Shown: positions 9,867 through 25,333, counted from the stretch's first letter. The stretch: DNA of 64,000 nt from Vibrio sp. MEBiC08052 (GCF_001506075.1 NZ_KQ947475.1:3292631-3356630), one strand, 5' to 3'. Notes: generated by a model not told the origin, from the sequence alone. Made by a program: numbers and translations.

Positions 9867-10827
9867 TTGGCACATATTGAATTCATTTGGTGGTGGATGT
9901 TATTCCTTTTACCACTACCATTGTTGGTAACCAAATTACTGCCACCGCATCGACAGCCGGCTGCGATTCAGCTCACTTATCTCCCGACAGAAGGCAGCCT
10001 GACCAAACCCAGTCATTGGTTGAGCCAATTAATGGCCGGGGCGATTTGGGTGGCGCTGGTCGTTGCCTGTGCCCGCCCGGCTTGGTTTGGTGACCCGATT
10101 ACCGTTCAACCGAAGCATCGGGACCTGATGCTGGTGGTCGATTTATCCTATTCGATGAGCCAGAAAGATATGCAAAACGGAGACGACTTTATTGATCGTC
10201 TCACCGCGGTGAAACAAGTTCTCGACCAATTTATTGAAAAGCGACAGGGAGATCGGCTGGGGCTGGTGCTGTTTGCTGATCACGCCTATCTGCAAACCCC
10301 GCTGACCTTTGACCGGGAAACTGTCCGCAGACAGTTAAATCAGACGGTTTTAAAACTCATCGGTACGGAAACTGCGATTGGAGAAGGTATCGGACTGGCG
10401 ACAAAAACGTTTGTTGACGGACAGGCACCACAAAGAGTGATGATTTTGCTCAGTGACGGCACCAATACCGCAGGAGTACTGGACCCGATTCAGGCGGCTG
10501 AAATTGCGAAAAAGTATCACGCGGTTATTTATACCGTCGGGATTGGCGCCGGAGAAATGGTGGTGAAAGATTTTGTGTTCACACGTAAAGTCAATACGGC
10601 CCGTGATTTGGACGAGAAGACCCTCAAACAGATTGCCCACATCACCGGAGGCAAATATTTCCGTGCCCGCAACAGTCAGGATCTGGAAAATATCTATGCA
10701 ACCATTAATCAATTAGAGCCGGTTCAACAAGCCAGTCAGACTTGGCGTCCACAAAGTGAATGGTTCATTTATCCGCTGGCACTGGCCTTAGTCCTTTCAT
10801 TTATTTTGGTGATCGTCAGGAGAAATC

Positions 10828-10835
<8 letters not shown>
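9867..10835 (+). CDS. batA: BatA-like VWA-domain membrane protein
   Basis: A 322-residue inner-membrane protein with an N-terminal hydrophobic segment (7-24), a second at about 54-72, a von Willebrand A domain, and a C-terminal helix (about 303-318). The metal-ion site is intact: DLSYSMS at residues 92-98 gives DxSxS, with a Thr in the TAIGEG loop and Asp in LLSDGTNT. The start codon is TTG, supported by AAGGAGA six bases upstream. The next in-frame ATG would delete much of the first hydrophobic segment. Its 3' end overlaps the following gene by eight bases, implying translational coupling. Confidence 0.9.
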
Positions 10836-12716
<1,881 letters not shown>

Positions 12717-12723
<7 letters not shown>

Positions 12724-14369
12724 ACAGACCCCGGCACTCGCTTAAAAGTATATTCTGGATCCTGTTCATCGGTCTGATGGTCAGCCTGAACACTCAGGCC
12801 GCTACCTATGCGACTGTCAGCAAGAATAAGGTGACCCGGAATGAATTGTTTCAACTTCAGATCATCACCGATCAAAAAGCGTCCGGCGACGATGTGAACT
12901 TTGAAAAACTCACCCCCGATTTTTTCGTCAACCGGCCGAGTTTTGGCACATCCACCAACATTATCAACGGTGAACGCAGTGTCCGGAGTGAGTGGGATGT
13001 CTCGATTGCTGCAACCCGTACCGGGGTCGTCACAATTCCCAGTTTTGAAGTTAACGGTGAAAAGACCCAACCGATTGCTATTCAGGTCGTCCAAGACTCG
13101 ACGTTACCGAATGATAATGATCTGATCGAAATTCATTCAACCCTTGATAAAAAGACGCTCTACCCGGATGAAAGCACGTTATTGCATGTCAAAATGATGG
13201 TGAAGGTCAATCCTCGACGCCTTCAGGATACCAAGATCACGCCTCCGTCTGTGAAAGGCATGAATTTAGAAGCTGCCAGTGACTCAGAACAACACCGCGA
13301 GATTATCAATGGCTTGTCGGTCACCGTCGTGCAGCAGACATTCAGGGTCACCGCCCAAAAGCCGGGGCGCTTTACCATCACAGAACCTCAGTTTCGCAGT
13401 ACCTTGCTCTATAGTGGCATGAATGGTGAAACCAAGGTGTTGACACTCAGTACCACCGCCAAGCAATTCCCGATTCAGGTCATGGCAAAGCCGAAAGATT
13501 ATCAAGGTGTCTGGCTCCCGACCGCCAGCCTATCCCTCACGCAACGCTGGACGGATAGCCAAGGGAAGCCAATCTCCGGTAGCAGTGCCGCGCTCAAAGT
13601 GGGGGATTCAATCACCCGGACGCTGGAACTGAAGATCAAAGGCGTGAGTCAGGATAAAATCCCCGACCTGCAAATCAACTACCCGGGCAGTGTGCGTGTC
13701 TATCAGGAAAAACCGCAATATAAAACGCTGGATAACGATGAAGTGGTGATGACGCTGAAGCAAGTGTTGATCCCCAATCAATCCGGCCAAATCAAGTTAC
13801 CGGGCGTGTCGCTCAACTGGTGGAATACGCAAAAACACCGCCAACGTCGGGCGATACTCACTGGCTTAACACTCAATGTCGCCAAAGGTGCGCCGGTCGA
13901 TACGGTGATGTCTCTGCCACAATCCCCCGAAAAAGCATCTGCCGCCCCTCAGGAGATTCAGGTTAAAGATCCCGGCATCTGGCCATACCTGACTGCGCTT
14001 TTTGCTTTCCTCTGGATTGTAACGACAGGTTGCTGGCTTTATCGTATTTGGCATACCAAACGCTCGGAGCCGCCCGTTGAAACACCGGACAGCCCCACAG
14101 AAGCCAATCCGCTGTCTTTACAAGAAGCATTAAAGCAGCAAGATGGAATTCGAATTCAGCATCTGGTGCAGGTACAAATCGCTGAGCTGGGATTGTCTAC
14201 GCAAGAAAGAGAGCCAATCGAAAATGAAGTGGGCAAACTACAGGCTGCGATCTACTCATCCCGGCAAGAAGGCTACGATCCGAACCCCCTGCTGCGTTTG
14301 TTAGCCGAAGCGGAAAAACAGCACAAGAAAAACAGTAAAAAGCAGAAGAGAACCTTACCGGACCTTTAA
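12717..14369 (+). CDS. batD: BatD-like protein
   Basis: A 550-residue exported, membrane-anchored protein. It has a signal sequence/TM (about residues 8-28, FWILFIGLMVSLNTQA), a long periplasmic beta-rich region of repeated Ig-like domains, a second TM near 412-434 (WPYLTALFAFLWIVTTGCWL) and a cytoplasmic C-terminal helical domain ending in a lysine-rich tail. This matches BatD (the oxygen-tolerance family). It overlaps the BatB/C gene by seven bases and closes the operon; a stem-loop follows at 14394. By analogy it would place the Bat assembly in the periplasm, but its partner is unknown. Confidence 0.88.
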
Positions 14370-14393
14370 ACCCGTCGGTTCAATCCGTTCAGA

Positions 14394-14427
14394 GGCATCT
14401 CCGTGCTCAGCATAACGCGGAGATGCC
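14394..14427 (+). terminator. Stem-loop after the Bat operon
   Basis: GGCATCTCCG (14394-14403) pairs perfectly with CGGAGATGCC (14418-14427). There is no T-run behind it, so it may be a Rho-assisted terminator or 3'-end stabiliser. Confidence 0.5.
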
Positions 14428-14629
14428 CTGTCAATCGCACCCAATCGGTACCCATCCGCAATCAACCTGTACGTGCCCAATCAACCTATGACCAACCACG
14501 ATCAATAATATGGTGTGACTTCCGCCAGATCGCTTTCCGGTGTATAACTTGTTTCTGTATCACTTGCGTATGTCACTGGTTTTAGCGGTGACTTTCCATC
14601 TCACGATCAATCAGGGACTCAGACCATCC

Positions 14630-15121
14630 ATGCGGACAAAATTCTCTCTTCTTGTACTGATGATGTTCATCGTCTCTCTGAGTTTTTCCGTTGCTGCGCA
14701 AGTTGACCTCGTGACCATCGATAAGTCCAAACGGCGTATCTATCTGCTTGAGCAGGGACAGACGATCAGAACGTATCGCATTGCCCTCGGCAAGTTTCCG
14801 CAAGGCCCGAAACATCAGGAAGGTGATCAGCGGACACCGGAAGGTGACTATGTGCTCGATGCGATTAATCTCAATTCCAATTTCTATAAAGCATTTCACA
14901 TCAGCTATCCGTCTGCCAAAGACATAGCCTATGCGCAACAACACGGCTTGAACCCCGGAGGCGACATCCATATTCATGGTTTGAAGAACGGCTATCAACG
15001 TCATCCGGAATTTATTCAAAGTTTTGACTGGACCAATGGCTGTATTGCCTTAACCAATGAAGAGATGGATGAGTTTATCCGTTTGGTGCCGGTTGGCACC
15101 CCGATTCATATTGCGTGGTAA
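14630..15121 (+). CDS. L,D-transpeptidase catalytic domain (YkuD family)
   Basis: A 163-residue exported enzyme, almost only a YkuD domain after a signal peptide (about residues 1-23, ending SFSVAAQ). The family forms or edits 3-3 peptidoglycan cross-links or attaches proteins to the wall. The catalytic motif is IHIHG followed by SFDWTNGCIAL, where Cys is the nucleophile; the usual S(H/N)GC is TNGC here. The start at 14630 is chosen because it yields a clean signal peptide; upstream in-frame ATGs at 14540 and 14570 have no better ribosome site. It lacks a peptidoglycan-binding domain and is short for the family. Confidence 0.85.
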   Translation: MRTKFSLLVLMMFIVSLSFSVAAQVDLVTIDKSKRRIYLLEQGQTIRTYRIALGKFPQGPKHQEGDQRTPEGDYVLDAINLNSNFYKAFHISYPSAKDIAYAQQHGLNPGGDIHIHGLKNGYQRHPEFIQSFDWTNGCIALTNEEMDEFIRLVPVGTPIHIAW

Positions 15122-15202
15122 TGAGCGGAATCATGATCAATCTGACTGGATAACGTCCGACATACTTTTCCCGCAGAACAATCCCCCGACCGCTGTGGTT
15201 TC

Positions 15203-15243
15203 ATCGGCTTTCTGAACGCCGTAACGCCAATCAGAAAGCCGAT
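15203..15243. terminator. Stem-loop between convergent L,D-transpeptidase and lacZ
   Basis: ATCGGCTTTCTGA (15203-15215) and TCAGAAAGCCGAT (15231-15243) form a 13-base-pair stem with a 15-base loop, placed between two convergent genes. It is suited to stop transcription from either side, though T-runs are poor. Confidence 0.6.
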
Positions 15244-15259
15244 ACACGAACCAGTATTA

Positions 15260-19809
<4,550 letters not shown>

Positions 19810-19874
19810 AGGGACGCTTTATCGTTATTTTGTTAAACATGTTGCGTACTATATTGAGCGTATTGTAATAAAAC

Positions 19875-19908
19875 TGTGATCATCACACCGTTTGGTGAGA
19901 ACGTTTCC
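19875..19908. promoter_or_regulatory. Operator-like palindromes upstream of the symporter/lacZ operon
   Basis: TGTGATCATCACA (19875-19887) is a perfect palindrome made of CRP-like half sites, but the 3-base spacing is too short for the canonical TGTGA-N6-TCACA. About ten bases on, GAGAACGTTTCC (19897-19908) resembles the A/T-flanked central CG operator of LacI/GalR proteins. Both are 65-100 bases upstream of the start and could regulate the operon. The rest of the 359-base gap to 20168 holds a small stem ACAGTCT/AGACTGT (19975-19995) and nothing coding. Confidence 0.4.
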
Positions 19909-20168
19909 ACCGATATGAAACTATCAGAAAGAGATCACATTATCCCTCTGAAATACCCAAGGAAAATTGATAAAACAGTCTCAATGGCAGACTGTAGAAA
20001 GCTCATCAAGTCAGGTATATCGTATGATTTAATCAGGAGGAAGAGATAAAAAAGCGGGCGCTTACTTACTCCCATTTGATAGTTTCGTTATGGACAATTA
20101 TTGAAGTAAAATGATGAACATCACACCTTGAATGTAAACGATATCATCACAGTCAGGGATTGGATTTG

Positions 20169-20645
20169 CTACGCACCGGATGCCGTGCCGACGGGCAGAG
20201 ATACAAAAGGTTTGATTTCCTTTAACACAAACATACTCTGCATTTCTTTAATCCCCGGTAAACGCCGAATCACTGACATCGCAAATTCCGCATAAGAATC
20301 GAGATCATGAGAGACGACTTGAATCAAGAAGTCAGCATCGCCCCCGATACTGTAGCAGGCAACAACATTCTCAAGCGCAGTCACTTCTTGCTCAAACTTA
20401 CGCGCTTCGGCTTCACTGTGGCTATCAATCGTCACCCGAACGAAAACCATCACACCCAAGCCTATTTTTTTCCGATCCAGAACCGCACGGTATCCTTGAA
20501 TAATTTCATCGTCTTCCAACTTGCGGACTTTACGCCAGCAGGGTGAAGATGACATGCCGATTTGATCTGCCAGCTCCTGATTGGTCATCCGTGCATCTTG
20601 TTGCAATAAGGTCAAAATTTGAGTATCTGTCTTTGTCAGCGCCAC
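20169..20645 (-). CDS. Lrp/AsnC-family transcriptional regulator
   Basis: A 158-residue DNA-binding protein with an N-terminal winged helix (LTLLQQDARMTNQELADQIG, then MSSSPCWRKVRKLE) and a C-terminal RAM/AsnC effector domain. The start is GTG, with AAGGA about ten bases upstream. It diverges from the eight-gene run that begins at 20862 and shares a 216-base control region with it, so it is the likely local regulator, with an amino acid or the pathway product as effector. It is less like global Lrp than like the single-pathway regulators often paired with LysE exporters. Confidence 0.92.
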   Translation of the reverse strand: MALTKTDTQILTLLQQDARMTNQELADQIGMSSSPCWRKVRKLEDDEIIQGYRAVLDRKKIGLGVMVFVRVTIDSHSEAEARKFEQEVTALENVVACYSIGGDADFLIQVVSHDLDSYAEFAMSVIRRLPGIKEMQSMFVLKEIKPFVSLPVGTASGA

Positions 20646-20779
20646 TAGGGTTAAATCCTTTCATTTTTTTGCCATTTATCGGGTAATTTTGCCCTACAAG
20701 CATTTTTCCTAACGTGATATAGGTAACAAATTTCTATCATTCTGATGCATAATGAACAGCAACAACAACGTCAAAACAT

Positions 20780-20803
20780 AGTTGGTAAAACAGTTGGTAA
20801 AAC
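20780..20803. repeat. Tandem 12-base repeat in the divergent promoter
   Basis: AGTTGGTAAAAC occurs twice back to back (20780-20791, 20792-20803), followed by the related AATAGTTAC. It sits about 60 bases before the first gene of the biosynthetic run and 135 bases from the Lrp-type regulator. It is a good candidate for a cooperative binding site, though Lrp-type proteins usually prefer palindromic half-sites. Confidence 0.6.
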
Positions 20804-20861
20804 AATAGTTACAGTTCATTACAACTCACCAAGGACAATGATTCACCAAGGATGGAATTCA

Positions 20862-21206
20862 ATGATTCTACATGTCGTGCTATTTACCTTTAAAAAGAAC
20901 TGGAGTTGGTCTTCCACAAATGCAATCGAAGCAGAACAAGCAACACGTAATCACCCTCGTCATATTGAGGAAATAAAAGGATGGATATGTGGCCGAAATA
21001 TATCCCGCCGAGAAATTGCTGCTGACTTTATCGCGATTGGAATATTTAATAACACTGATGATTTGGAAAAATATATTGTCCATCCAAATCATAGAGAAGG
21101 TGTTGAAAAATGGAAAGCGATTGCTGAATGGAATATTGTCGATATCGATTTATCCACCGATTTTTCTCAAGCAACCGGATATCTGAATTTATTATCCACC
21201 CTGTAA
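20862..21206 (+). CDS. Dabb (stress-response dimeric alpha/beta barrel) protein
   Basis: A 114-residue protein starting MILHVVLFTFKKNWSW, the classic opening strand of the Dabb ferredoxin-like fold. Dabb proteins include stress proteins and small cyclases such as plant olivetolic acid cyclase. The ATG at 20862 is preferred because AAGGA is correctly spaced and the fold starts there; upstream in-frame ATGs at 20745 and 20838 would translate the promoter repeats. It is the first gene of the run and is 28 bases from the next gene. An enzymatic role in cyclisation or isomerisation is possible, but the substrate is unknown. Confidence 0.75.
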   Translation: MILHVVLFTFKKNWSWSSTNAIEAEQATRNHPRHIEEIKGWICGRNISRREIAADFIAIGIFNNTDDLEKYIVHPNHREGVEKWKAIAEWNIVDIDLSTDFSQATGYLNLLSTL

Positions 21207-21234
21207 ATACGATTTTAAAATGAGTGAGGAATTC

Positions 21235-21657
21235 ATGGAGTTTGATGCAAGCAAGCACAAATGTACCATTATTGTTGATCAGGATTTACATCCGGGTTTA
21301 GCAATTAATGCTGCAAGTGTGATTGGAATCAGTTTTGGAAAAACAGTCAATAATCTCGTCGGCCCTGATATGCACAGCCTGGATAACGTCAATTATCCGG
21401 GTGTTATCTACTCGCCACTTCCGGTTTTGCTCTCGACGGGAGAACATATCCACAACCTGCTCGCCACCGCTGAACAAGATGATCAGATTTATACCATGCC
21501 TTTTAGTGCGTTGGCTCAGTCATGTAAAACGTATGATGAATATGGTGAAAGAATATCATCGGTGGCCAGTCAACATATTGAACTCGTCGCCATTGGTATG
21601 ATTGGTCCGAAAAAAACCATCAATAAACTAACGGGTAACCTGCCGTTATTTAAATAA
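21235..21657 (+). CDS. DUF2000 family protein
   Basis: A 140-residue protein with the DUF2000 pattern: FDASKHKCTIIVDQDLHPG, an NAASVIGISFGK helix, and a YPGVIYSPLPVL strand. The fold is related to peptidyl-tRNA hydrolase 2, but no catalytic assignment is known. The ATG at 21235 has GAGGA five bases upstream; an in-frame ATG at 21220 lacks a ribosome site. DUF2000 proteins are usually near amino-acid exporters or Lrp/AraC regulators in my recollection, which fits this context, but that is not verified. Confidence 0.7.
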   Translation: MEFDASKHKCTIIVDQDLHPGLAINAASVIGISFGKTVNNLVGPDMHSLDNVNYPGVIYSPLPVLLSTGEHIHNLLATAEQDDQIYTMPFSALAQSCKTYDEYGERISSVASQHIELVAIGMIGPKKTINKLTGNLPLFK

Positions 21658-21717
21658 ACAACCAGACATTCAATTACCTCCAATCAAACATATAGAGAAT
21701 TTATTAAGGATGATCTC

Positions 21718-23127
21718 ATGTATGCGATTTTTAAAGATGAATTGGTAAAACAAGCCAAAGATATTTTCCAACAACATAAAAAATTTGAAAATGGCGAATA
21801 TTCTCACCAGCAACTGATTCATCATCAAGAAAAAAATCTTAAAGAAGTTCTAAAATATATCATCGATGGTTCTGGTTTTTATAAAGAACACTTATCAGGA
21901 ATAACAGCGTCAGATATCGATAAATTTTCTCTTTCTGCGTTAAGCACATTACCATTTACCACCAAGAACGATCTTCGTGAAAATAGAAATTGCCTTGCTT
22001 CGGCACCACTCGATAAAAGTTGGATATACTACGAAACAACCGGCACGACAGGAGCTCCCACACCATGCCCCCGGAGTGAAACTGATTCGATTTATAATAA
22101 TACGCCACTGATTCTCCGCTACGGACAAATTTTTCAACAGCATGGTGACAAACATATTGTTGGCGTCATGGGGCCGACCGAATTACATTCGACAGGGGAT
22201 ACCTTTGAAGATGTATTCCGCAGTTTAGGCCATAGTGTGGTCAAAATGTGGCCCCGCTCTCCGGTTGTCGGCATGAACCGCGCAATGGCACTTATCAATG
22301 AGTTACAAATTACGGCGCTCGTGTGTACACCTGCGGTGGCGATCAATCTCGCCCGATACCTCAAGAAACACCATGTGTCCCCGGCAGAAAGCAGCGTGCG
22401 AGTCATTCTGACATTAGGAGAATTAACCACACCGGCTTTGCTGCGCAATATCGGCGAAACATGGGGAGCACAAGTATACAATTGTATGTACGCCTCTCAG
22501 GAATCTTCTATTTTGGCGGTCTGTGACAGTGACCAATCACTCTACACCGTCCCAATGAATAACTACTATGAGTTAGTTGATCCGAACAGTGGTGAAGTGA
22601 TCCCGGCTTCTGCAACGGAAACCAGTGGTGAGTTGGTGATTACTCATTTGTATCAGGGACAGAAGCCACTGATTCGCTACCGCACCGGTGATATGGTCAG
22701 AGCAACACGTATGTCTGACGGCCGACTGAAGATTGTGCCGATTGGTCGGGTCCGGGATACATTGACTTTAGGTGGCTGCAACTACTGTGCATGGGATATC
22801 GAGGCCGCCCTGCTGGAAAAACTGACCGGCTGCTTAGATTATGCCATTCAGATTGATGAAAAAAATGGTATCGATCACTTAAATATTATCGTTGAGTTAA
22901 TCGACGACATCCCGCAGCAAGCCGTGATGCTCGCGCAGACCAAGGCTTATATGGCAGACAAAATCCGCCACGTTGAAATCGATATTCAGGTTGGTGAAAC
23001 CACCAATATTACCAGTACATCTGCAATGGTCAGCTGGAAAGCCGCCAGACTGCATGATTTAAGAGCACAAGGCGATAACGCTGATCGCGACGCAGCCATT
23101 GCACTATTAGGTCGGGGGTTTCAATAA
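21718..23127 (+). CDS. Phenylacetate-CoA ligase-like adenylate-forming enzyme
   Basis: A 469-residue ANL-superfamily enzyme of the PaaK type, expected to activate a carboxylic acid as its acyl-adenylate and pass it to CoA or an amine. Motifs in order are the phosphate loop YYETTGTTGAPTP (about residues 103-115), YASQES replacing the usual YGxTE, RYRTGD, the hinge region GRVRDTL, and a C-terminal Lys in SWKAARLHDL. The segment GGCNYCAWDIEAALL differs from the RGVNVFP seen in typical PaaK, suggesting an altered acyl pocket. No carrier-protein domain is present here or nearby. Its stop overlaps the aminotransferase start by one base. Confidence 0.85.
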   Translation: MYAIFKDELVKQAKDIFQQHKKFENGEYSHQQLIHHQEKNLKEVLKYIIDGSGFYKEHLSGITASDIDKFSLSALSTLPFTTKNDLRENRNCLASAPLDKSWIYYETTGTTGAPTPCPRSETDSIYNNTPLILRYGQIFQQHGDKHIVGVMGPTELHSTGDTFEDVFRSLGHSVVKMWPRSPVVGMNRAMALINELQITALVCTPAVAINLARYLKKHHVSPAESSVRVILTLGELTTPALLRNIGETWGAQVYNCMYASQESSILAVCDSDQSLYTVPMNNYYELVDPNSGEVIPASATETSGELVITHLYQGQKPLIRYRTGDMVRATRMSDGRLKIVPIGRVRDTLTLGGCNYCAWDIEAALLEKLTGCLDYAIQIDEKNGIDHLNIIVELIDDIPQQAVMLAQTKAYMADKIRHVEIDIQVGETTNITSTSAMVSWKAARLHDLRAQGDNADRDAAIALLGRGFQ

Positions 23128-24101
23128 TGACCGACACCATGACTCAAGCAAAACCACAGCAAGCGCATTCAGGTATCCACCACCCTTTTATCTATCTGGA
23201 CGATGAATATCAGCCAGCGATGGAAGCTTCAATTCCGATTACAACACAAGCATTTAATTATGGGACAGGGGTTTTTGAAGGGATCCGGGCTTATCTTGCA
23301 GAAGACCAGCGCACTTTGAACATTTTTCAGTTAGATGCGCATATTGAACGGTTCATCAATTCTTCGAAACTTCTCCTGATTGATCACTTACCATCTCATC
23401 AAGAGATGAAAGCAATTATTCTTGAGCTGCTGAGAAAAAATCAGGCCAGCACAGATTGTTATATCCGGCCGATTGCTTTTAAAAAGAGCCTGCTTCCCGG
23501 GCAAGGATTTGGGGTCAAACTCTCTGGCGTCAGTTCAGGACTTGCGATTAATAGTTTAAACATGCCTTCGGTATCAGCACAAAAGAGCCTGCGCTGTACC
23601 ATTTCAAACTGGAGAAGGGTTGCCGATAATTCGATTCCGGCACGCGCAAAAATCACCGGCAGCTATGTCAACTCAGCACTCGCAATGGAGTCGGCGCATC
23701 GCGCTGGATATGACGATGCCATCATGCTCAATGTTCATGGCAATATTGCCGAAGCCACCACGTCGAATGTCTTCTTAGTCAAGAAGAATAAACTCATTAC
23801 ACCGGCGATTAATTCTCACATTCTCGAAGGGATCACCAGAAGCACGGTGATTACTTTGGCGACAGAAGAGTTAGGGCTTGAAGTTGAAGAGAGAGATATC
23901 TCCCCCTCCGAACTCTTTGCTGCAAATGAGTGTTTTCTGACCGGAACAGGAATGGAAGTTTCCCCCGTACAGCAGATTGATCATTGTGACTTCAATAGTG
24001 CTGAACCACACAGTGTTACCTCAGAAATTCAACGTTTGTATATCAAGTCGGTTCGAGGACAACTGAGTCATTTTAAACACTGGTTAACGAGTGTGAATTG
24101 A
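23127..24101 (+). CDS. Class IV (branched-chain-like) PLP aminotransferase
   Basis: A 324-residue fold-type IV PLP enzyme related to IlvE and D-amino-acid transaminases. The N-terminal half has FNYGTGVFEGIRAYLAEDQ, and the Schiff-base Lys is in RAKITGSYVNSALA. EATTSNVFLVKKNKLITPA, ILEGITRSTVI and ECFLTGTGMEVSPVQQID are all family segments. The end match is better to IlvE than to 4-amino-4-deoxychorismate lyase. It is translationally coupled to the adenylating enzyme. A housekeeping IlvE is normally elsewhere in the genome, so this copy likely makes or consumes the pathway's 2-oxo acid. Confidence 0.88.
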   Translation: MTDTMTQAKPQQAHSGIHHPFIYLDDEYQPAMEASIPITTQAFNYGTGVFEGIRAYLAEDQRTLNIFQLDAHIERFINSSKLLLIDHLPSHQEMKAIILELLRKNQASTDCYIRPIAFKKSLLPGQGFGVKLSGVSSGLAINSLNMPSVSAQKSLRCTISNWRRVADNSIPARAKITGSYVNSALAMESAHRAGYDDAIMLNVHGNIAEATTSNVFLVKKNKLITPAINSHILEGITRSTVITLATEELGLEVEERDISPSELFAANECFLTGTGMEVSPVQQIDHCDFNSAEPHSVTSEIQRLYIKSVRGQLSHFKHWLTSVN

Positions 24102-24125
24102 TGATTTTCATGGAGAGATAGACCA

Positions 24126-24710
24126 ATGAACACGCATTTTATGGATATGGGACTTGTTCATGCGACATGTCACCCTGTTTATACATTAGGCCCACCGGGG
24201 ACAAGCAGTGAATCCGCTTCAAAGTATTTTTGTACGCGGATGAAAGAATTCTATTCTAACAGTTTGAATACTATCAATCTGAACGAAACCTATGAGCAGG
24301 CACGCGATAATACCAAACAAGATAATGGGTTATTGATTGTTGCCAATGCCTATCAAAAAATTAATGATTTCTATATGGACTCTCATTTAAATCTGTTAGT
24401 AACATTTGTTTTTGATACCCCTTTATACGGGATTGCGACCAATCGTTCATTACCGCGCCGGCCACTGAGAATTGCATCTCATCCTGCGCCGATACCATTA
24501 ATTCATGAATTGCTCCCTCAAGGCTTGCAGATAGAAACAATTATTGAAAAGAATTCTACCAGTGAAGCAGCCAATGCCGTCACTCAACATGAAGCCGATG
24601 TTGCTTTAACGACAGAAATTGCAGCAGATCTGCACAATCTATCGTTTATATCCAATGTCCGCCCCATCCATATGTTGTGGTCTGTATTTGGGTGCAATAC
24701 TTCGAAATAA
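24126..24710 (+). CDS. Prephenate-dehydratase-like protein lacking the TRF motif
   Basis: A 194-residue protein with a clear prephenate dehydratase (PDT) opening, YTLGPPGTSSESASKYF, and a periplasmic-binding-like two-lobe pattern ending in ALTTEIAADLH. In aromatic biosynthesis PDT carries a TRF catalytic motif near its end; the aligned segment here reads RPIHMLWSVFG, so Thr, Arg and Phe are not kept. No ACT regulatory domain follows. Among known families, standalone PDT-like proteins without normal dehydratase activity include the BacA-type prephenate decarboxylases of bacilysin-like pathways. That parallel is inference. GGAGAGA precedes the ATG. Confidence 0.7.
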   Translation: MNTHFMDMGLVHATCHPVYTLGPPGTSSESASKYFCTRMKEFYSNSLNTINLNETYEQARDNTKQDNGLLIVANAYQKINDFYMDSHLNLLVTFVFDTPLYGIATNRSLPRRPLRIASHPAPIPLIHELLPQGLQIETIIEKNSTSEAANAVTQHEADVALTTEIAADLHNLSFISNVRPIHMLWSVFGCNTSK

Positions 24711-24778
24711 CGTGCTGTTCATTCACATGTTTCGCCATCAACAGATTCATAAAAAAGAACCAAGAAAGGAAGAGAGAA

Positions 24779-25324
24779 ATGATAGAGATGAAATTACACA
24801 CGATTGACAGTGCACCGGATGGCAGTCGCAAACTTTTGCAAAGTTCGATTGATAATTTCGGTTGGATCCCCAACCAAAGTGCATACATGGCTGAATCTCC
24901 CGATCTGCTGGCTTCTTATCAGTTTGCGCATGACCGATTTTCACAATGTTCCCTGAATGAAGCAGAGAAAGCGGTTGTCTGGCTCACAACCGGTGTGATT
25001 AACCAATGCCCTTATACGATTAAAGCCCATCGCTGGATTGCAATTCACAAAGGGGTCGCCAGTGAGATTGTTGATAAAATAATTCATCATCCGGAGCAAC
25101 TCCCGACACGATTAGCCGCGCTTCAGCAATTTACACAAGCAGTGATTCTTTCGCAGGGCACCATTCAAAAAGACAAAGCAAGTCATTTTCTAGCAGCGGG
25201 CTTCACACAACAAAATATGCTTGATGTGATTTTAGGCATCTCCCAGAAAACCATGTCTACCTTACTCAATAGCTTGGCAGACACACCGGTTGAGACGCAG
25301 TTTATGGATACGGTCGAGGCATAA
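24779..25324 (+). CDS. Carboxymuconolactone decarboxylase/AhpD-like protein
   Basis: A 181-residue helical protein of the AhpD/CMD superfamily. The core motif is NQCPYTIKAHRWIA at about residues 81-94. AhpD enzymes use CxxC...H, and here the second cysteine is Thr, leaving one Cys and the His. A redox-cycling peroxidase role is therefore doubtful; it may use the CMD scaffold for another reaction. The ATG at 24779 follows AAGGAAGAG; an upstream frame to 24677 overlaps the previous gene and is not protein-like. It lies ten bases before the cyclodeaminase gene, so the two are probably co-translated. Confidence 0.78.
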   Translation: MIEMKLHTIDSAPDGSRKLLQSSIDNFGWIPNQSAYMAESPDLLASYQFAHDRFSQCSLNEAEKAVVWLTTGVINQCPYTIKAHRWIAIHKGVASEIVDKIIHHPEQLPTRLAALQQFTQAVILSQGTIQKDKASHFLAAGFTQQNMLDVILGISQKTMSTLLNSLADTPVETQFMDTVEA

Positions 25325-25333
25325 GGTGGTTGT

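Noticed and set aside
19875-19887. CRP site before the symporter/lacZ operon
   Set aside because: Half sites match, but the spacer is 3 rather than 6 bases, so it is recorded only as a palindrome.
20745-20861. N-terminal 39-codon extension of the Dabb gene
   Set aside because: It would translate the promoter repeats (giving VGKTVGKT) and lacks a ribosome site; the internal ATG at 20862 fits the family start.
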